A stretch of 64,000 bases of DNA from CBDFGK01 sp965247075 (GCA_965247075.1 CBDFGK010000001.1:1-64000), one strand, 5' to 3'. Counted from the stretch's first letter, positions 8,213 to 16,949 are shown. Notes: generated by a model from the sequence alone, not told the origin. Made by a program: numbers and translations.

Positions 8213-11046
8213 TTGGTCTTGACGGCAAGATATGTACCCAGGTCTCTCTCAGACACCTGGTGCTGTGCGCCTTGACGACACTCCTGTTAGTTGCTTGCTC
8301 CAGTGGTGGCGGTAGCAGGAGCGAACCACCAGCCCCGGCACCGCCGCCACCGCCAACCACGCAAACATGTGCTGATGGCAGCGTGATACCTGTTGGTGCC
8401 ACCTGCCCGTCACCACCACCTACGCAAACTTGTCCTGACGGTAGCGTGATACTCGTGGGCGCCACCTGCCCGCCGCCATCATCAATGTCGGGTGGCATAC
8501 TCAACAGCCTGATTCCGAATGAAGGCATCGGCACAAAAGACGCCTACTTCACGGCAGGTTGCGTGCCTGGGAGTACTCCCGGTGGGTGTTATACAGACGC
8601 AGACGGCGATGCGGCGAATATCGTGGGTGCCGTCGATGGGGTGATTTATCCCGACGGTATCAATTTGTTACACCTACGCCTGGAAGGCACGGGCAGCCGT
8701 CAAAATGAACCGATACCTTTGCGTCTGGGTCTTGTGCCCCGGGATCTGCGTGTGGCGTGGCGTGACGGTTGGACCGGCAGCGACATGAACATATTGATCT
8801 ATGATGATTTCGGCTCGCCTGAGGTAGGTGTCGCCTTGGCACTCAGCATCGCGCCTGCCGCTAACTTGTATAACTTTGAATTATTACCGGATGGTGATAA
8901 CAGCCAGTTGCGCCGCATGAGCGACAACACTGGTGGTGACCAATATCAAGACACCAGGATTGATGTCATCTATACAAATACAACGTCTATTATCACTTGG
9001 CCTCACTCGGATCCGACGCTTCTGCTTAGCCAGCGTACGTTTATGCCCTTGGTGCCCGGTGAATTGGAAGCTCTCCAGCGGGACGCCCTGGGTATGAAGG
9101 CAATACAAGACCTGACCGGGCGGAGTAATACTTATTCAAATATTGGAGACGCGGTCTATGTCCAATCGGCAGGCGATAATGATCGCCCAATCTCTCACCC
9201 GGGCGAGTTCGCCGGGTTGATGCTGACGGGTCTGGAAGACTCTATAACCAGCCGGCTCCTGGTTGTCGGTGCCTTGGATAAATACGCCCAGGATGGCAAT
9301 GCACGGCTTGGCAACCCCAGCAACTACCCTGGCGATGGTGCGGTATATCAAGCGAATTTTTTAGTGGAATACCGCGGCTCGCCGTTTGGTGGCAATGGGT
9401 CTGTGGTGTTATGCGATGCCGGGTCAACCGTGAATTGCAACAACAGGATTGATCGGGGTGTCGGGCACGACACTTCATCCTCCGCGCCGCGGGTCGCCGG
9501 TTATGCGGCTTTACTCAGACACAAGTTCCCGGATCTCAGCGGCGCGGAAACTGTAAAAATTCTTCTGGATACAGCAACTTATGAAGGACTCGATTGTTAT
9601 CCGAATTGCGATGCCGCGCGATACGGACAAGGGCGGGTGGACATACTTGATGCCCTGTCGCCGATTGGAAAATTAAGTAACAGGAGCGAACCCCTACCGC
9701 CGCCACTACCGCCGTCACCGCTGCCACCGTCGTCACCACTGCCACCACTACCGCCGTTATCACCGCCGCCACCGTCGTCGCCATCGGACCCAGCAGCAGT
9801 GTCGGGCAGCATACCCAACAATCTGATTCCGAATGCAGGCATCGGCACAAAAGACGCCTACTTCATGGCCGGTTGCATGCCTGGGGTGACTCCCGGCGGG
9901 TGTTATACAGACGCGGACGACAATGTGGTGAATATCCTGGATGCCGATTGGTTGATTTATCCCGACGGTATCAATGTGTTACACCAACGCCTGGAAGGTC
10001 CCTACATCCATCGTCAAGATGTGCCGGTGCCTTTGTATATGAATGTTGCGCCGCAGGATCTGCGCAGGGCCTGGCGTGACGGTTGGACCGGCAGTGGCGT
10101 GAACATATTGATCAACGATGTTTTCGGCGCGCCTGATATGGATATTACCGAAAGGGGGGATACTCACGGTTTTGTGGTCACCGCCTCGGCGATCAGCATC
10201 GCACCCGCTGCCGGCTATTATGGCCTGGAAAGTACCTTCGTAAGTTCTGACTACAATTATGTTCCGCGCCGTATGAGCGACAACACTGGCGGCAACGGCG
10301 AATATACAGACACCAGGTTTGATGTCGTCAGTGTGAGTACTGCCCCTGTTATAGGTCTGATTGACCCGAATAATCCGATGAATGTGCTTAGCGGGAGAAC
10401 ACACCTGCCGTATACACCCGAGGAGTTGGCAGCAAGTCGGCGGAGCGCACTAAACAGGGATAGAGAACGAGACCTGACTGGGCGCAGTGATACCTATCCA
10501 AACATCGGAGACGCGGTCTTTGTTCGATCGGCAGGCAATAATGCGCGCGCAATCTCTCACCCCGGTGAGTTCACCGGGCTGATGCTAACGGATCTGGACA
10601 CCTCTATAACCAGCCGGCTCTTGATTGTTGGCGCGGTGGAAAAGGACGCCTATAACAGCGATGCACAGCTTACCGGGTTCAGCAACTACCCCGGCGACGA
10701 TGGTGCTGTATTTCAAGAGAATTTTTTGGTGGAATACGGTGGCTCGCCGTTCGGTGGTGGTGGGTCTGTGAGGCTATGCGCTGTCATGTTAACCGAGGCT
10801 TGCAACAATGACCTTACTCAGAACGTCTCGACAGGCACTTCATTCGCCGCGCCGCGAGTTGCTGGATTCGCCGCGTTGGTGCGCGGTAAATTCTCAGATC
10901 TCAGCGGTGCGCAAACTGCGAAAATCTTACTTGATACTGCGACCTACGAGGGGCTGGTGTGTTATCCGGATTGTAATGCCGCGCGATACGGACAAGGACG
11001 GGTGGACATACTTGATGCCCTGTCGCCGATTGGTAAATTAAAATGA
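8209..11046 (+). CDS. lipoprotein with two tandem subtilase (S8-like) domains
   Basis: A 945-residue protein. The signal peptide ends in the lipobox LLVAC (Cys 30). Then come a Pro-rich stretch with two copies of TQTCxDGSVIxVGATCP (51-87), protease domain 1 (about 95-488), a Pro/Ser linker (495-528), and domain 2 (about 533-945), a clear duplication of domain 1. Domain 2 has a full subtilisin set: Asp 637 in INDVFG, His 653 in DTHGF, Asn 777 in SAGNN, Ser 878 in GTSFAAP. Domain 1 keeps Asp 199 and Ser 423 (DTSSSAP), but the His segment is deleted and the oxyanion Asn is Asp 323, so it is probably inactive. AAGGAG at 8192-8197 serves the ATG at 8209. Confidence 0.82.
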   Translation: MIGLDGKICTQVSLRHLVLCALTTLLLVACSSGGGSRSEPPAPAPPPPPTTQTCADGSVIPVGATCPSPPPTQTCPDGSVILVGATCPPPSSMSGGILNSLIPNEGIGTKDAYFTAGCVPGSTPGGCYTDADGDAANIVGAVDGVIYPDGINLLHLRLEGTGSRQNEPIPLRLGLVPRDLRVAWRDGWTGSDMNILIYDDFGSPEVGVALALSIAPAANLYNFELLPDGDNSQLRRMSDNTGGDQYQDTRIDVIYTNTTSIITWPHSDPTLLLSQRTFMPLVPGELEALQRDALGMKAIQDLTGRSNTYSNIGDAVYVQSAGDNDRPISHPGEFAGLMLTGLEDSITSRLLVVGALDKYAQDGNARLGNPSNYPGDGAVYQANFLVEYRGSPFGGNGSVVLCDAGSTVNCNNRIDRGVGHDTSSSAPRVAGYAALLRHKFPDLSGAETVKILLDTATYEGLDCYPNCDAARYGQGRVDILDALSPIGKLSNRSEPLPPPLPPSPLPPSSPLPPLPPLSPPPPSSPSDPAAVSGSIPNNLIPNAGIGTKDAYFMAGCMPGVTPGGCYTDADDNVVNILDADWLIYPDGINVLHQRLEGPYIHRQDVPVPLYMNVAPQDLRRAWRDGWTGSGVNILINDVFGAPDMDITERGDTHGFVVTASAISIAPAAGYYGLESTFVSSDYNYVPRRMSDNTGGNGEYTDTRFDVVSVSTAPVIGLIDPNNPMNVLSGRTHLPYTPEELAASRRSALNRDRERDLTGRSDTYPNIGDAVFVRSAGNNARAISHPGEFTGLMLTDLDTSITSRLLIVGAVEKDAYNSDAQLTGFSNYPGDDGAVFQENFLVEYGGSPFGGGGSVRLCAVMLTEACNNDLTQNVSTGTSFAAPRVAGFAALVRGKFSDLSGAQTAKILLDTATYEGLVCYPDCNAARYGQGRVDILDALSPIGKLK

Positions 11047-11657
11047 AATTGTTTACCTGCATCACAGTCGGCATCCTCCTCTTGCCATTCTATATAGCCA
11101 AGTCGGTAGCAGCGATGGAAGGAGATCACGCCATCGCCGCCATCGCGCTGGCGGCAAAACAACAAAATGTCACGCCGGTGCAACCCTGGGTCAGTACATT
11201 GCGCATTACCGACAACGACCACACCCTGATTCGCCTTGCCGATGGCGCAGGACTCATGCGACGCCCTGAGCGAGCGTCCTCTTATAATGACGACAATTAT
11301 GATGTGTCGCGGTTTTATAAACCGGATTCGGTGCGCGTCAATACGGTGTGGCATTATGCTGGCCGCAAGGCGGGCGAGATTTTTTCGGTTGGTGTTGACA
11401 GCGGTTTTCACGCCAAGAAAATAACCATCCGTCCTGCATTGTTTATCGGCTATGCGCGAAGTATGGAAGTTGGGCAGGGGAAGTATTTGACCTTTGCCGC
11501 AGGTGGTTGGATCGGCGGGCGGGTCACGCATAAAGCATGTCGTGATGAGTATGACAGGAAATATTATTGCGGCTCCCTAACAGCCTGGTCGGACTTCCGT
11601 CCGCAACGCGATGAGCTGCAACACTATTACCGGTTTGTTTACAGGCATGAGTTTTAG
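11043..11657 (+). CDS. exported protein coupled to the tandem subtilase, possible small outer-membrane barrel
   Basis: A 204-residue protein whose ATG overlaps the subtilase stop in ATGA, implying translational coupling. A signal peptide (about residues 1-24, with a hydrophobic core ILLLPFYIA) is followed by alternating polar/hydrophobic stretches such as FSVGVDSGFHAKKITI and YLTFAAGGWIGGRVT. It ends YYRFVYRHEF, with the terminal Phe and alternating aromatics typical of outer-membrane barrels. No family was recognised. I infer a membrane partner for the surface protease; a periplasmic inhibitor or chaperone is also possible. Confidence 0.6.
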   Translation: MKLFTCITVGILLLPFYIAKSVAAMEGDHAIAAIALAAKQQNVTPVQPWVSTLRITDNDHTLIRLADGAGLMRRPERASSYNDDNYDVSRFYKPDSVRVNTVWHYAGRKAGEIFSVGVDSGFHAKKITIRPALFIGYARSMEVGQGKYLTFAAGGWIGGRVTHKACRDEYDRKYYCGSLTAWSDFRPQRDELQHYYRFVYRHEF

Positions 11658-11862
11658 TGCGCGCTTTGTCATCGTCATCGCCACTGAGCCATCTGTAGTG
11701 CGTCGCAAACCGGTTGCGCGGTCATTCGCTTCGACAATAGCACGGCAGGGTGGCAGGGTTGTTTCCCGCCGCGTTGACAGGGCTATGCCATCCGGTACAA
11801 AGTAGGCGCCCCTGCCAGCCGGCACATAAACGCTACCAGCAAGAGATAACAGGAGCCCGTTG

Positions 11863-12741
11863 GTGATTTCAGCAGATATGCCATTTACCAAGCGCTACCG
11901 GGAAGTGAACGGGAAACAGATAGCCTACCTCGATGAAGGCGGGGGGGCTGCCATTGTGCTGCTACATGGCAACCCGACATCATCCTATTTGTGGCGCAAT
12001 GTCATTCCCGAATTGACCAGCAGCGGTCGGGTGATTGTGCCGGACCTGATTGGGCAAGGGGATTCTGACAAGCTGGATGCCAGTGAAGGGTCCGATCGTT
12101 ACAGTTTTCAGGTGGCCTACGACTATCTCAGCGGCTTGCTGGAGGCCCTGGGTGTAGACAGCAATGTCACCCTGGTGATGCATGACTGGGGCAGTGGCCT
12201 GGGTTTCCACTGGGCCAAAAATCATCCCGCGGCGGTGCGTGGTATTGCCTATATGGAAGCTATTGTGGCACCACTTCGCTGGGACGATTGGCCCGCATCG
12301 GCACGGGGTATATTTATGGGCTTTCGATCAGACAAGGGCGAGGCAATGGTGCTTGAGCGCAATATGTTTGTAGAGGCAGTACTGCCTGGTGCTGTGTTGC
12401 GCGGCCTGACTGAGGCGGAGATGGTGCACTACCGGGCGGCCTTCTCAACTGCCAATGACAGGCAGCCTACGCTGAACTGGCCGCGGCAGATCCCCATAGA
12501 TGGCGAGCCGGCGCACATGGTGCAGTTGGTGCAGGAATACGGGCAATTTATGGCTGGCAGCGAACTGCCCAAATTATTTATCAATGCCGAGCCGGGATCA
12601 ATCCTGGTGGGGCCGCAGCGCGAGTTTTGCCGGCGCTGGCCGAACCAGACCGAGGTCACGGTGGCCGGGGCGCATTTTGTTCAGGAAGATTCCCCGGTTG
12701 AGATTGGCCAGGCTGTCGCCGGCTGGCTCAGCAAACTATAG
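11863..12741 (+). CDS. haloalkane dehalogenase (LinB/DhaA-like)
   Basis: An alpha/beta hydrolase with the dehalogenase active site. HGNPTSSYLWR carries the Asn of the halide pocket; MHDWGSGLGFHWA has the Asp nucleophile and the adjacent halide-binding Trp; MEAIVAP has the Glu acid expected in subfamily II enzymes such as LinB and DhaA; GAHFVQEDSP has the catalytic His. It should hydrolyse haloalkanes to alcohols. AGGAG at 11851-11855 is well spaced for the GTG at 11863; an ATG at 11878 is the alternative start. It stands alone between the subtilase pair and the sigma-factor operon. Confidence 0.85.
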   Translation: MISADMPFTKRYREVNGKQIAYLDEGGGAAIVLLHGNPTSSYLWRNVIPELTSSGRVIVPDLIGQGDSDKLDASEGSDRYSFQVAYDYLSGLLEALGVDSNVTLVMHDWGSGLGFHWAKNHPAAVRGIAYMEAIVAPLRWDDWPASARGIFMGFRSDKGEAMVLERNMFVEAVLPGAVLRGLTEAEMVHYRAAFSTANDRQPTLNWPRQIPIDGEPAHMVQLVQEYGQFMAGSELPKLFINAEPGSILVGPQREFCRRWPNQTEVTVAGAHFVQEDSPVEIGQAVAGWLSKL

Positions 12742-12773
12742 AACACTTTTTCTTTCACTACTTTTGAGCGGCG

Positions 12774-13499
12774 TTATTGCCAGCCTGTGGCGATAAGCTC
12801 CGCTTCTTCAGTTCGGCCCAGCGGAATATCGGTGGAATTTACATCGATAAAGTTTGCCACAGTATCCGCACTCACAGCACCGGCTGTTTGGTAGCCAGCG
12901 CTTTCTCCGGCCAGGCCGGGGGTTTGTACCAGTAACTCGATGTCCCAGTTATCGTCGCGACGACAGGCAACCCCGCGCCAGGCTTCAGCGGCCTGTACCG
13001 CTATAAATTCACGGCACCAGGTTCCGCCGCTGCTGGCAAAACTCAACACGGGTCGTAGTTGCACGGAGTCTTGCACCGTATACCAACCCTTGGCTGTGGA
13101 GGGCTGCTGTTCGAGAATCTGGACGAATGCTGCTGATTCGGCGATATCTGGCACCATGAGGTTCGCGGGGCCACCGGCGCTCCAGCGCGGCCCATTGACC
13201 ACGGCAATACCAGCCAGCAGGGAGGCGGCCACGGCCAGGCCCCAGCGCTGTTGCCGGCGCGGGCGCAGCGGCACAACCTGGTCATCTGGCTGAGACAGCA
13301 TGGCGGTAATATGTTCCGACACGCGTCCCTCGGCGGCGACCGAATCTCGCAGGGCCTGATCAATATGGAGAAGCTGCTCCAAGTGCGCAGACAGCTCGGA
13401 ATCGCCCGCAAAACGTGCTTCTAACTGGGCCATCTGGGCCTGATTCAGCTCGCCGTCCAGATACTGGGAAATCAATTGGTGATCATTGTCAGTAATCAT
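12774..13499 (-). CDS. anti-sigma factor, transmembrane
   Basis: A 241-residue protein whose ATG overlaps the stop codon of the ECF sigma gene (ATGA). The N-terminal 70 residues (ISQYLDGELNQAQMAQLEAR and following) look like the anti-sigma helical domain without the zinc-binding His/Cys set. RPRRQQRWGLAVAASLLAGI near 80-100 is a positively charged edge followed by one membrane helix. The C-terminal 130 residues are then periplasmic, containing two Cys residues. It probably holds the partner sigma factor at the membrane until an envelope signal arrives. Confidence 0.8.
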   Translation of the reverse strand: MITDNDHQLISQYLDGELNQAQMAQLEARFAGDSELSAHLEQLLHIDQALRDSVAAEGRVSEHITAMLSQPDDQVVPLRPRRQQRWGLAVAASLLAGIAVVNGPRWSAGGPANLMVPDIAESAAFVQILEQQPSTAKGWYTVQDSVQLRPVLSFASSGGTWCREFIAVQAAEAWRGVACRRDDNWDIELLVQTPGLAGESAGYQTAGAVSADTVANFIDVNSTDIPLGRTEEAELIATGWQ

Positions 13500-14023
13500 T
13501 GCTCTGTCCTGTCTCCGTCGCTGGCAAATCGTATCGTGAGGGTTTTTCTGGCCCTGGCGACGCGACTCATTATCGTGCCTACCGGTATCTGCATTATCTC
13601 CGCAGCTTCCAGGTAACTTTTGCCTTCTATTGCCACAAGGCTCAGCGCCATGCGTTGTTCTTCAGGTAGCTTAGAGACAGCGATCATTACCGAACGCACC
13701 TTTAATTCGCCGCTGGCGACTTGCTCAAGGCTGGCGCTACCGGCTGGGTCTTCTACTACCATATGCGCCATACGTACTCGAACCTCGCGAAAGCGCAATT
13801 CATCTATCCATATGTTCTTACACACCCTGAAGGCCCATTTCCCAGGGTGTGCATCGCCGGGCATTCCCTTCGTTAGCAGCCGCTCTATGGTTGCCTGTAG
13901 CAAATCATCAGCGTCCGCAGCCTGGCCAACAAGGGACATGCAAAATCGGCGCAAAGCGGGCAGTTCAGACAATACAACCTGCCGCTGTGTATCAGTTAAT
14001 TTTCCCTTCGGCATCCTGCTCAC
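13496..14023 (-). CDS. ECF-type RNA polymerase sigma factor
   Basis: A 175-residue group 4 sigma factor. Region 2 is seen as QAADADDLLQATIERLL near 40 and KWAFRVCKNIWIDELR near 65-80. Region 4 is seen as LPEEQRMALSLVAIEGKSYLEAA and PVGTIMSRVARARK near 120-165. The GTG at 14023 or the ATG at 14014 could start it. It overlaps the anti-sigma gene. An ECF-like promoter lies just upstream on the minus strand, suggesting autoregulation, and it diverges from the acidic-repeat subtilase, its likely target. Confidence 0.9.
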   Translation of the reverse strand: MSRMPKGKLTDTQRQVVLSELPALRRFCMSLVGQAADADDLLQATIERLLTKGMPGDAHPGKWAFRVCKNIWIDELRFREVRVRMAHMVVEDPAGSASLEQVASGELKVRSVMIAVSKLPEEQRMALSLVAIEGKSYLEAAEIMQIPVGTIMSRVARARKTLTIRFASDGDRTEQ

Positions 14024-14031
14024 ATGGGGTA

Positions 14032-14057
14032 GACGGTTAAAGGGGGGATTTTATTCC
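14032..14057 (-). promoter_or_regulatory. putative ECF-type promoter of the sigma/anti-sigma operon
   Basis: On the minus strand GGAAT (14053-14057) and CGTC (14032-14035) are 17 bases apart, matching the GGAAC-N16/17-CGTC pattern of many ECF promoters. The predicted start of transcription would be only a few bases before the sigma gene, giving a very short or absent leader. Confidence 0.45.
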
Positions 14058-14064
14058 AAAAAAA

Positions 14065-14088
14065 GAACTTAATCAGGTGCTGAATCGT
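14065..14088 (+). promoter_or_regulatory. putative ECF-type promoter of the acidic-repeat subtilase
   Basis: On the plus strand GAAC (14065-14068) and CGT (14086-14088) are 17 bases apart, the same architecture as the divergent minus-strand candidate, and lie 36 bases before the ATG at 14125. The sequence between is AT rich. Inference only. Confidence 0.4.
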
Positions 14089-14124
14089 TACTATATAGAG
14101 ATTGGAAGAAATCCTATATAATCG

Positions 14125-15795
14125 ATGCCTATGCAACACCGAAAACCAGCCATATTGAGCCGCTTTCGCACTGCCAGGGGGACATCTTCGGATGTGGCCT
14201 GTCGCATTGCGCTGGCACTCGCCCTGTTTCTCCCGGGTACTCTTGGGCAGGCGGCGCGCACTAATCTGGATGACCTGTTTCAGGAGGCCCTGGAGAAACG
14301 TGCGCAGGCACTTCTGGAGGCCGAGCTGGAAAGTGAGATTGAAGAGGAAGTGGAAGAAGCGGTTGAGGAAGACATCGCTGAGGAAATAGAGGACACGGTA
14401 GAGGAAGAAGTTGCCGATAACGTGGAAGACGCGATACAGGAAGAAATCGAAGATACGCTTGAAGAAGAGATTGCCGAGTCAGTAGAGGACGTTATCGAGG
14501 AGCGTATCGCCGAAGACTTTGAAGAGGCAATTGAAGAGGGCATTACCGACGCGGTTGAAGAGAATATTGAAGAGAGCATTGCCGTAGCAGTAGAAGAGGA
14601 TCTTGACGAAAGTATTGAGTCCTATGCGGAACAGTCGGTGGAAGAGGCGATAGAAGACAGCGTCCTCGACACGGTAATTGAATCTATTATCGATTCCACT
14701 GAAGAGCAGTTGGAAGCGCGTATGGATGCCTCCGAGCACCGTCTCAGCAAGCAGGAATGGCTGGTGATGGCAGAAGAAGAGGCACTGCAGGCGCTGGCGG
14801 AGCACGGCTACGTTTTTGATCGTGTTACCCGGCTCGATGGGCTGGGCCTGCAGTTGGCAGAGGTGTCTGCCCCGGCCAGTTTTGATATCTCCGAAGTACG
14901 AGACGGCATTCTCGATGTTATTGGCAGTAATTTTGCGCAGGTTGATATCAACCACCTGTATACCGCGGGCAGCCCGGTTGTCTCGGCCGACGACAGCGGT
15001 TACGCCCTCCAGGCGGTGATGGATTTCCCCGCGGATACCCTGGCGATGCCACTGCGCATTGGCATGATCGATACCTCGGTTAACACGCAACACGAAGCCT
15101 TCGGCGGCTCGGCGATCCAGAGCAAGCATTTCGGGCCGCACAGCGGCGCTGATACCCCCACATTTCACGGCACGGCCATTGCCTCCATGCTGAGTGCCAA
15201 TTCGACTGATTACATGGGTATTGCACCCAGTAGCCGGCTTTATGCAGCCTCGGTATTTGAGAAAGACCGCAGCAGGGGTGAGGTGGCTTCCACTGCCAGC
15301 CTGGTCAAGGCTTTGGATTGGCTGACCCGGGAAAAGGTTGAGGTCATTAATATCAGTTTGGCGGGGCCGCCCAATCGACTTCTTGAGGAGGTGCTGGCGC
15401 GCGTCTCCCAGCGGGGCATACCGGTGCTCGCCGCAGCGGGCAATGCTGGCCCGGCTTCAGCGCCACTGTATCCGGCAGCTTATGACTCCGTGGCTGCTAT
15501 TACTGCCGTTGAGGCGGATGGCCGTGTGTTCCGTCTCGCCAATCGCGGTGAGTATCTGGATCTGGCTGCACCGGGTGTAGACATCCGCCACGCGAATAGC
15601 GAAGGTGGCTACCGTGTATCTTCGGGTACGTCCTTTGCCGTTCCGTTTGCCTCGGTAGCGGTGGCGCGTTTGCGGGTTCAGCAACCGGGCCGGGATGCCC
15701 TGGCAGAGTTATATCAATCTGCTCTGGATTTAGGTCCGCCGGGCAAAGACAGCATATACGGCTATGGCCTGCTAAACCTGGAAGCTCCCCGGTAA
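14125..15795 (+). CDS. subtilase (S8) with a long acidic four-residue repeat
   Basis: A 556-residue exported protease. A basic N-terminus and hydrophobic stretch (about 25-43, IALALALFLPGTLG) form a signal peptide. From residue 72 to 188 every fourth residue is Ile, Val, Leu or Phe (30 positions, one exception, Ala 168), with Glu/Asp filling most other places. The S8 domain follows at about 305-556 with Asp 316 (MIDTSV), His 348 (FHGTA), Asn 440 (AAGNAG) and Ser 503 (GTSFAVP), all present, so it should be active. The acidic rod may be a pro-region, spacer or calcium binder. Divergent from the sigma/anti-sigma operon and convergent with a barrel gene. Confidence 0.88.
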   Translation: MPMQHRKPAILSRFRTARGTSSDVACRIALALALFLPGTLGQAARTNLDDLFQEALEKRAQALLEAELESEIEEEVEEAVEEDIAEEIEDTVEEEVADNVEDAIQEEIEDTLEEEIAESVEDVIEERIAEDFEEAIEEGITDAVEENIEESIAVAVEEDLDESIESYAEQSVEEAIEDSVLDTVIESIIDSTEEQLEARMDASEHRLSKQEWLVMAEEEALQALAEHGYVFDRVTRLDGLGLQLAEVSAPASFDISEVRDGILDVIGSNFAQVDINHLYTAGSPVVSADDSGYALQAVMDFPADTLAMPLRIGMIDTSVNTQHEAFGGSAIQSKHFGPHSGADTPTFHGTAIASMLSANSTDYMGIAPSSRLYAASVFEKDRSRGEVASTASLVKALDWLTREKVEVINISLAGPPNRLLEEVLARVSQRGIPVLAAAGNAGPASAPLYPAAYDSVAAITAVEADGRVFRLANRGEYLDLAAPGVDIRHANSEGGYRVSSGTSFAVPFASVAVARLRVQQPGRDALAELYQSALDLGPPGKDSIYGYGLLNLEAPR

Positions 15796-15803
15796 ATCGC
15801 CGG

Positions 15804-16751
15804 CTACCAGCGATAAACGAATAGACTGCCCACTACGTGCTGGCGGTAGGTAGCTCTAGGCAGGTTTGAATCATAGTCGCTTAATTTGTAGTAAAACAGA
15901 ACAGCGGCATCGTCCAGTACTGGAATTTCCAGGTCCATCTCCCAGCGATGACGATCATCAGCCCGATCCTGTTGAATGCTGGGCGTAGGGGAGCGGTAAT
16001 CACGGTCTTCATAGCGCCACGCCAGCTCCAGTTTGGCTAATCGTTCGAACAACTGAAAGCGCTGGATATAGCGCAGTTTTACGCTATTTGACTTGTAGTC
16101 AAAGCGATCTGCATTGGCATCTTCATTTTTGTAGCGATAGCCGACATTGAAATAACTGCGTAAGCCGCGCCGAAACCAGTATAAATCCAGCTCCCCGGCA
16201 TCCGTGTCGGCGTCCCTGGCGCCGCGATTGACGATCTCCTTATCGGTGTAGACGTAGGCAGCGCGAGCATATAATCTCTTCGACAGGAACGTGGAGGCAT
16301 AGGGAGATGTCCTCTTCATGGTCATGAAATCATCGTTATCCAGTAGTGAATCTATGTAGTAGTAGCTGACGCCAATATCGACGGTTTTGACTTTGTGTTT
16401 GAGATCAGCGGACAACATGTGTGTCTGGCGGTTCAGGTTTGAAAACCCGGCGTACAGGGTTTGTGTGAAATCGTATCCCAGCGAGAGTTCAGCGCCGCCG
16501 TTAAACTCATGCTGATATTCCAATTGAGCGCCCAGCAGCGCCGCCTGGTCACTCTGCTCGCTGGCGGCATCGACTTCATCCACCGACACGTTGGTGTCGT
16601 ACTCGGTGCCCACCCGTACCTCAGCCGAGAGCGAACTATGAGCATTGCCATTGCCGTTTTCATTGCTGTCGCTATCTGGCGGCGCTTGGGCAGACGCTGC
16701 CTTGGCTACCAGTAACACCAGCAGGTTGCTTATCAGGATGGCTTTTCGCAT
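15804..16751 (-). CDS. outer-membrane beta-barrel protein
   Basis: A 315-residue protein with a signal peptide (LLVLLVAKAASAQA, cleavage near residue 22), an Asn/Gly-rich linker, then strands of alternating hydrophobic and polar residues (for example AELSLGYDFTQTLYAG and SYFNVGYRYKNEDA), ending LFVYRW with the aromatic C-terminus of outer-membrane proteins. The start VGTEYDTNV resembles DUF560/surface-lipoprotein-assembly-like barrels, but I cannot assign it firmly. Its 3' end lies 8 bases from the subtilase 3' end, so the two are neighbours but not one transcript. Confidence 0.75.
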   Translation of the reverse strand: MRKAILISNLLVLLVAKAASAQAPPDSDSNENGNGNAHSSLSAEVRVGTEYDTNVSVDEVDAASEQSDQAALLGAQLEYQHEFNGGAELSLGYDFTQTLYAGFSNLNRQTHMLSADLKHKVKTVDIGVSYYYIDSLLDNDDFMTMKRTSPYASTFLSKRLYARAAYVYTDKEIVNRGARDADTDAGELDLYWFRRGLRSYFNVGYRYKNEDANADRFDYKSNSVKLRYIQRFQLFERLAKLELAWRYEDRDYRSPTPSIQQDRADDRHRWEMDLEIPVLDDAAVLFYYKLSDYDSNLPRATYRQHVVGSLFVYRW

Positions 16752-16760
16752 AAAAAGGGC

Positions 16761-16949
16761 TTAGTTCACTACCTTGCGGCGCTGAAATTCCACCAGTGCC
16801 CAGAGGATATTACTGCTGCTCACCTGCCCCACCAGCGGGCCATCCAGAATTACCGGGCGTCGACGCCGGCGCGAGTCCAGCATGGATTGCGCCACCTCGA
16901 CGATGCCAATGGCACCTGGGCCGTCGATGATCGTGGTAGGTCTGGGCAT
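16761..16949 (-). CDS. single, truncated CBS-domain protein
   Basis: A 62-residue open frame with AIGIVEVAQSMLDSRRRRRP and LVGQVSSSNILWALVEFQRR, one CBS half-module of the type that binds adenosyl ligands in pairs. GAGGAG lies at good spacing before the ATG. Normal relatives have two CBS repeats, so this is either a lone CBS protein or the 3' end of a gene that lost its first repeat. It is 10 bases upstream of the barrel gene and may share its transcript. Confidence 0.55.
   Translation of the reverse strand: MPRPTTIIDGPGAIGIVEVAQSMLDSRRRRRPVILDGPLVGQVSSSNILWALVEFQRRKVVN

Noticed and set aside
9680..9790. Short CCACCGCCA-type repeats that might suggest a CRISPR or minisatellite
   Set aside because: They are irregular codons of a Pro/Ser linker between the two protease domains, with no repeat-spacer order.
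14479..15168. Open frame of 229 codons on the minus strand across the acidic subtilase repeat
   Set aside because: The repeat of GAA/GAG codons removes stops on the other strand and produces Phe/Leu-rich nonsense; the plus-strand protein has a full catalytic set.
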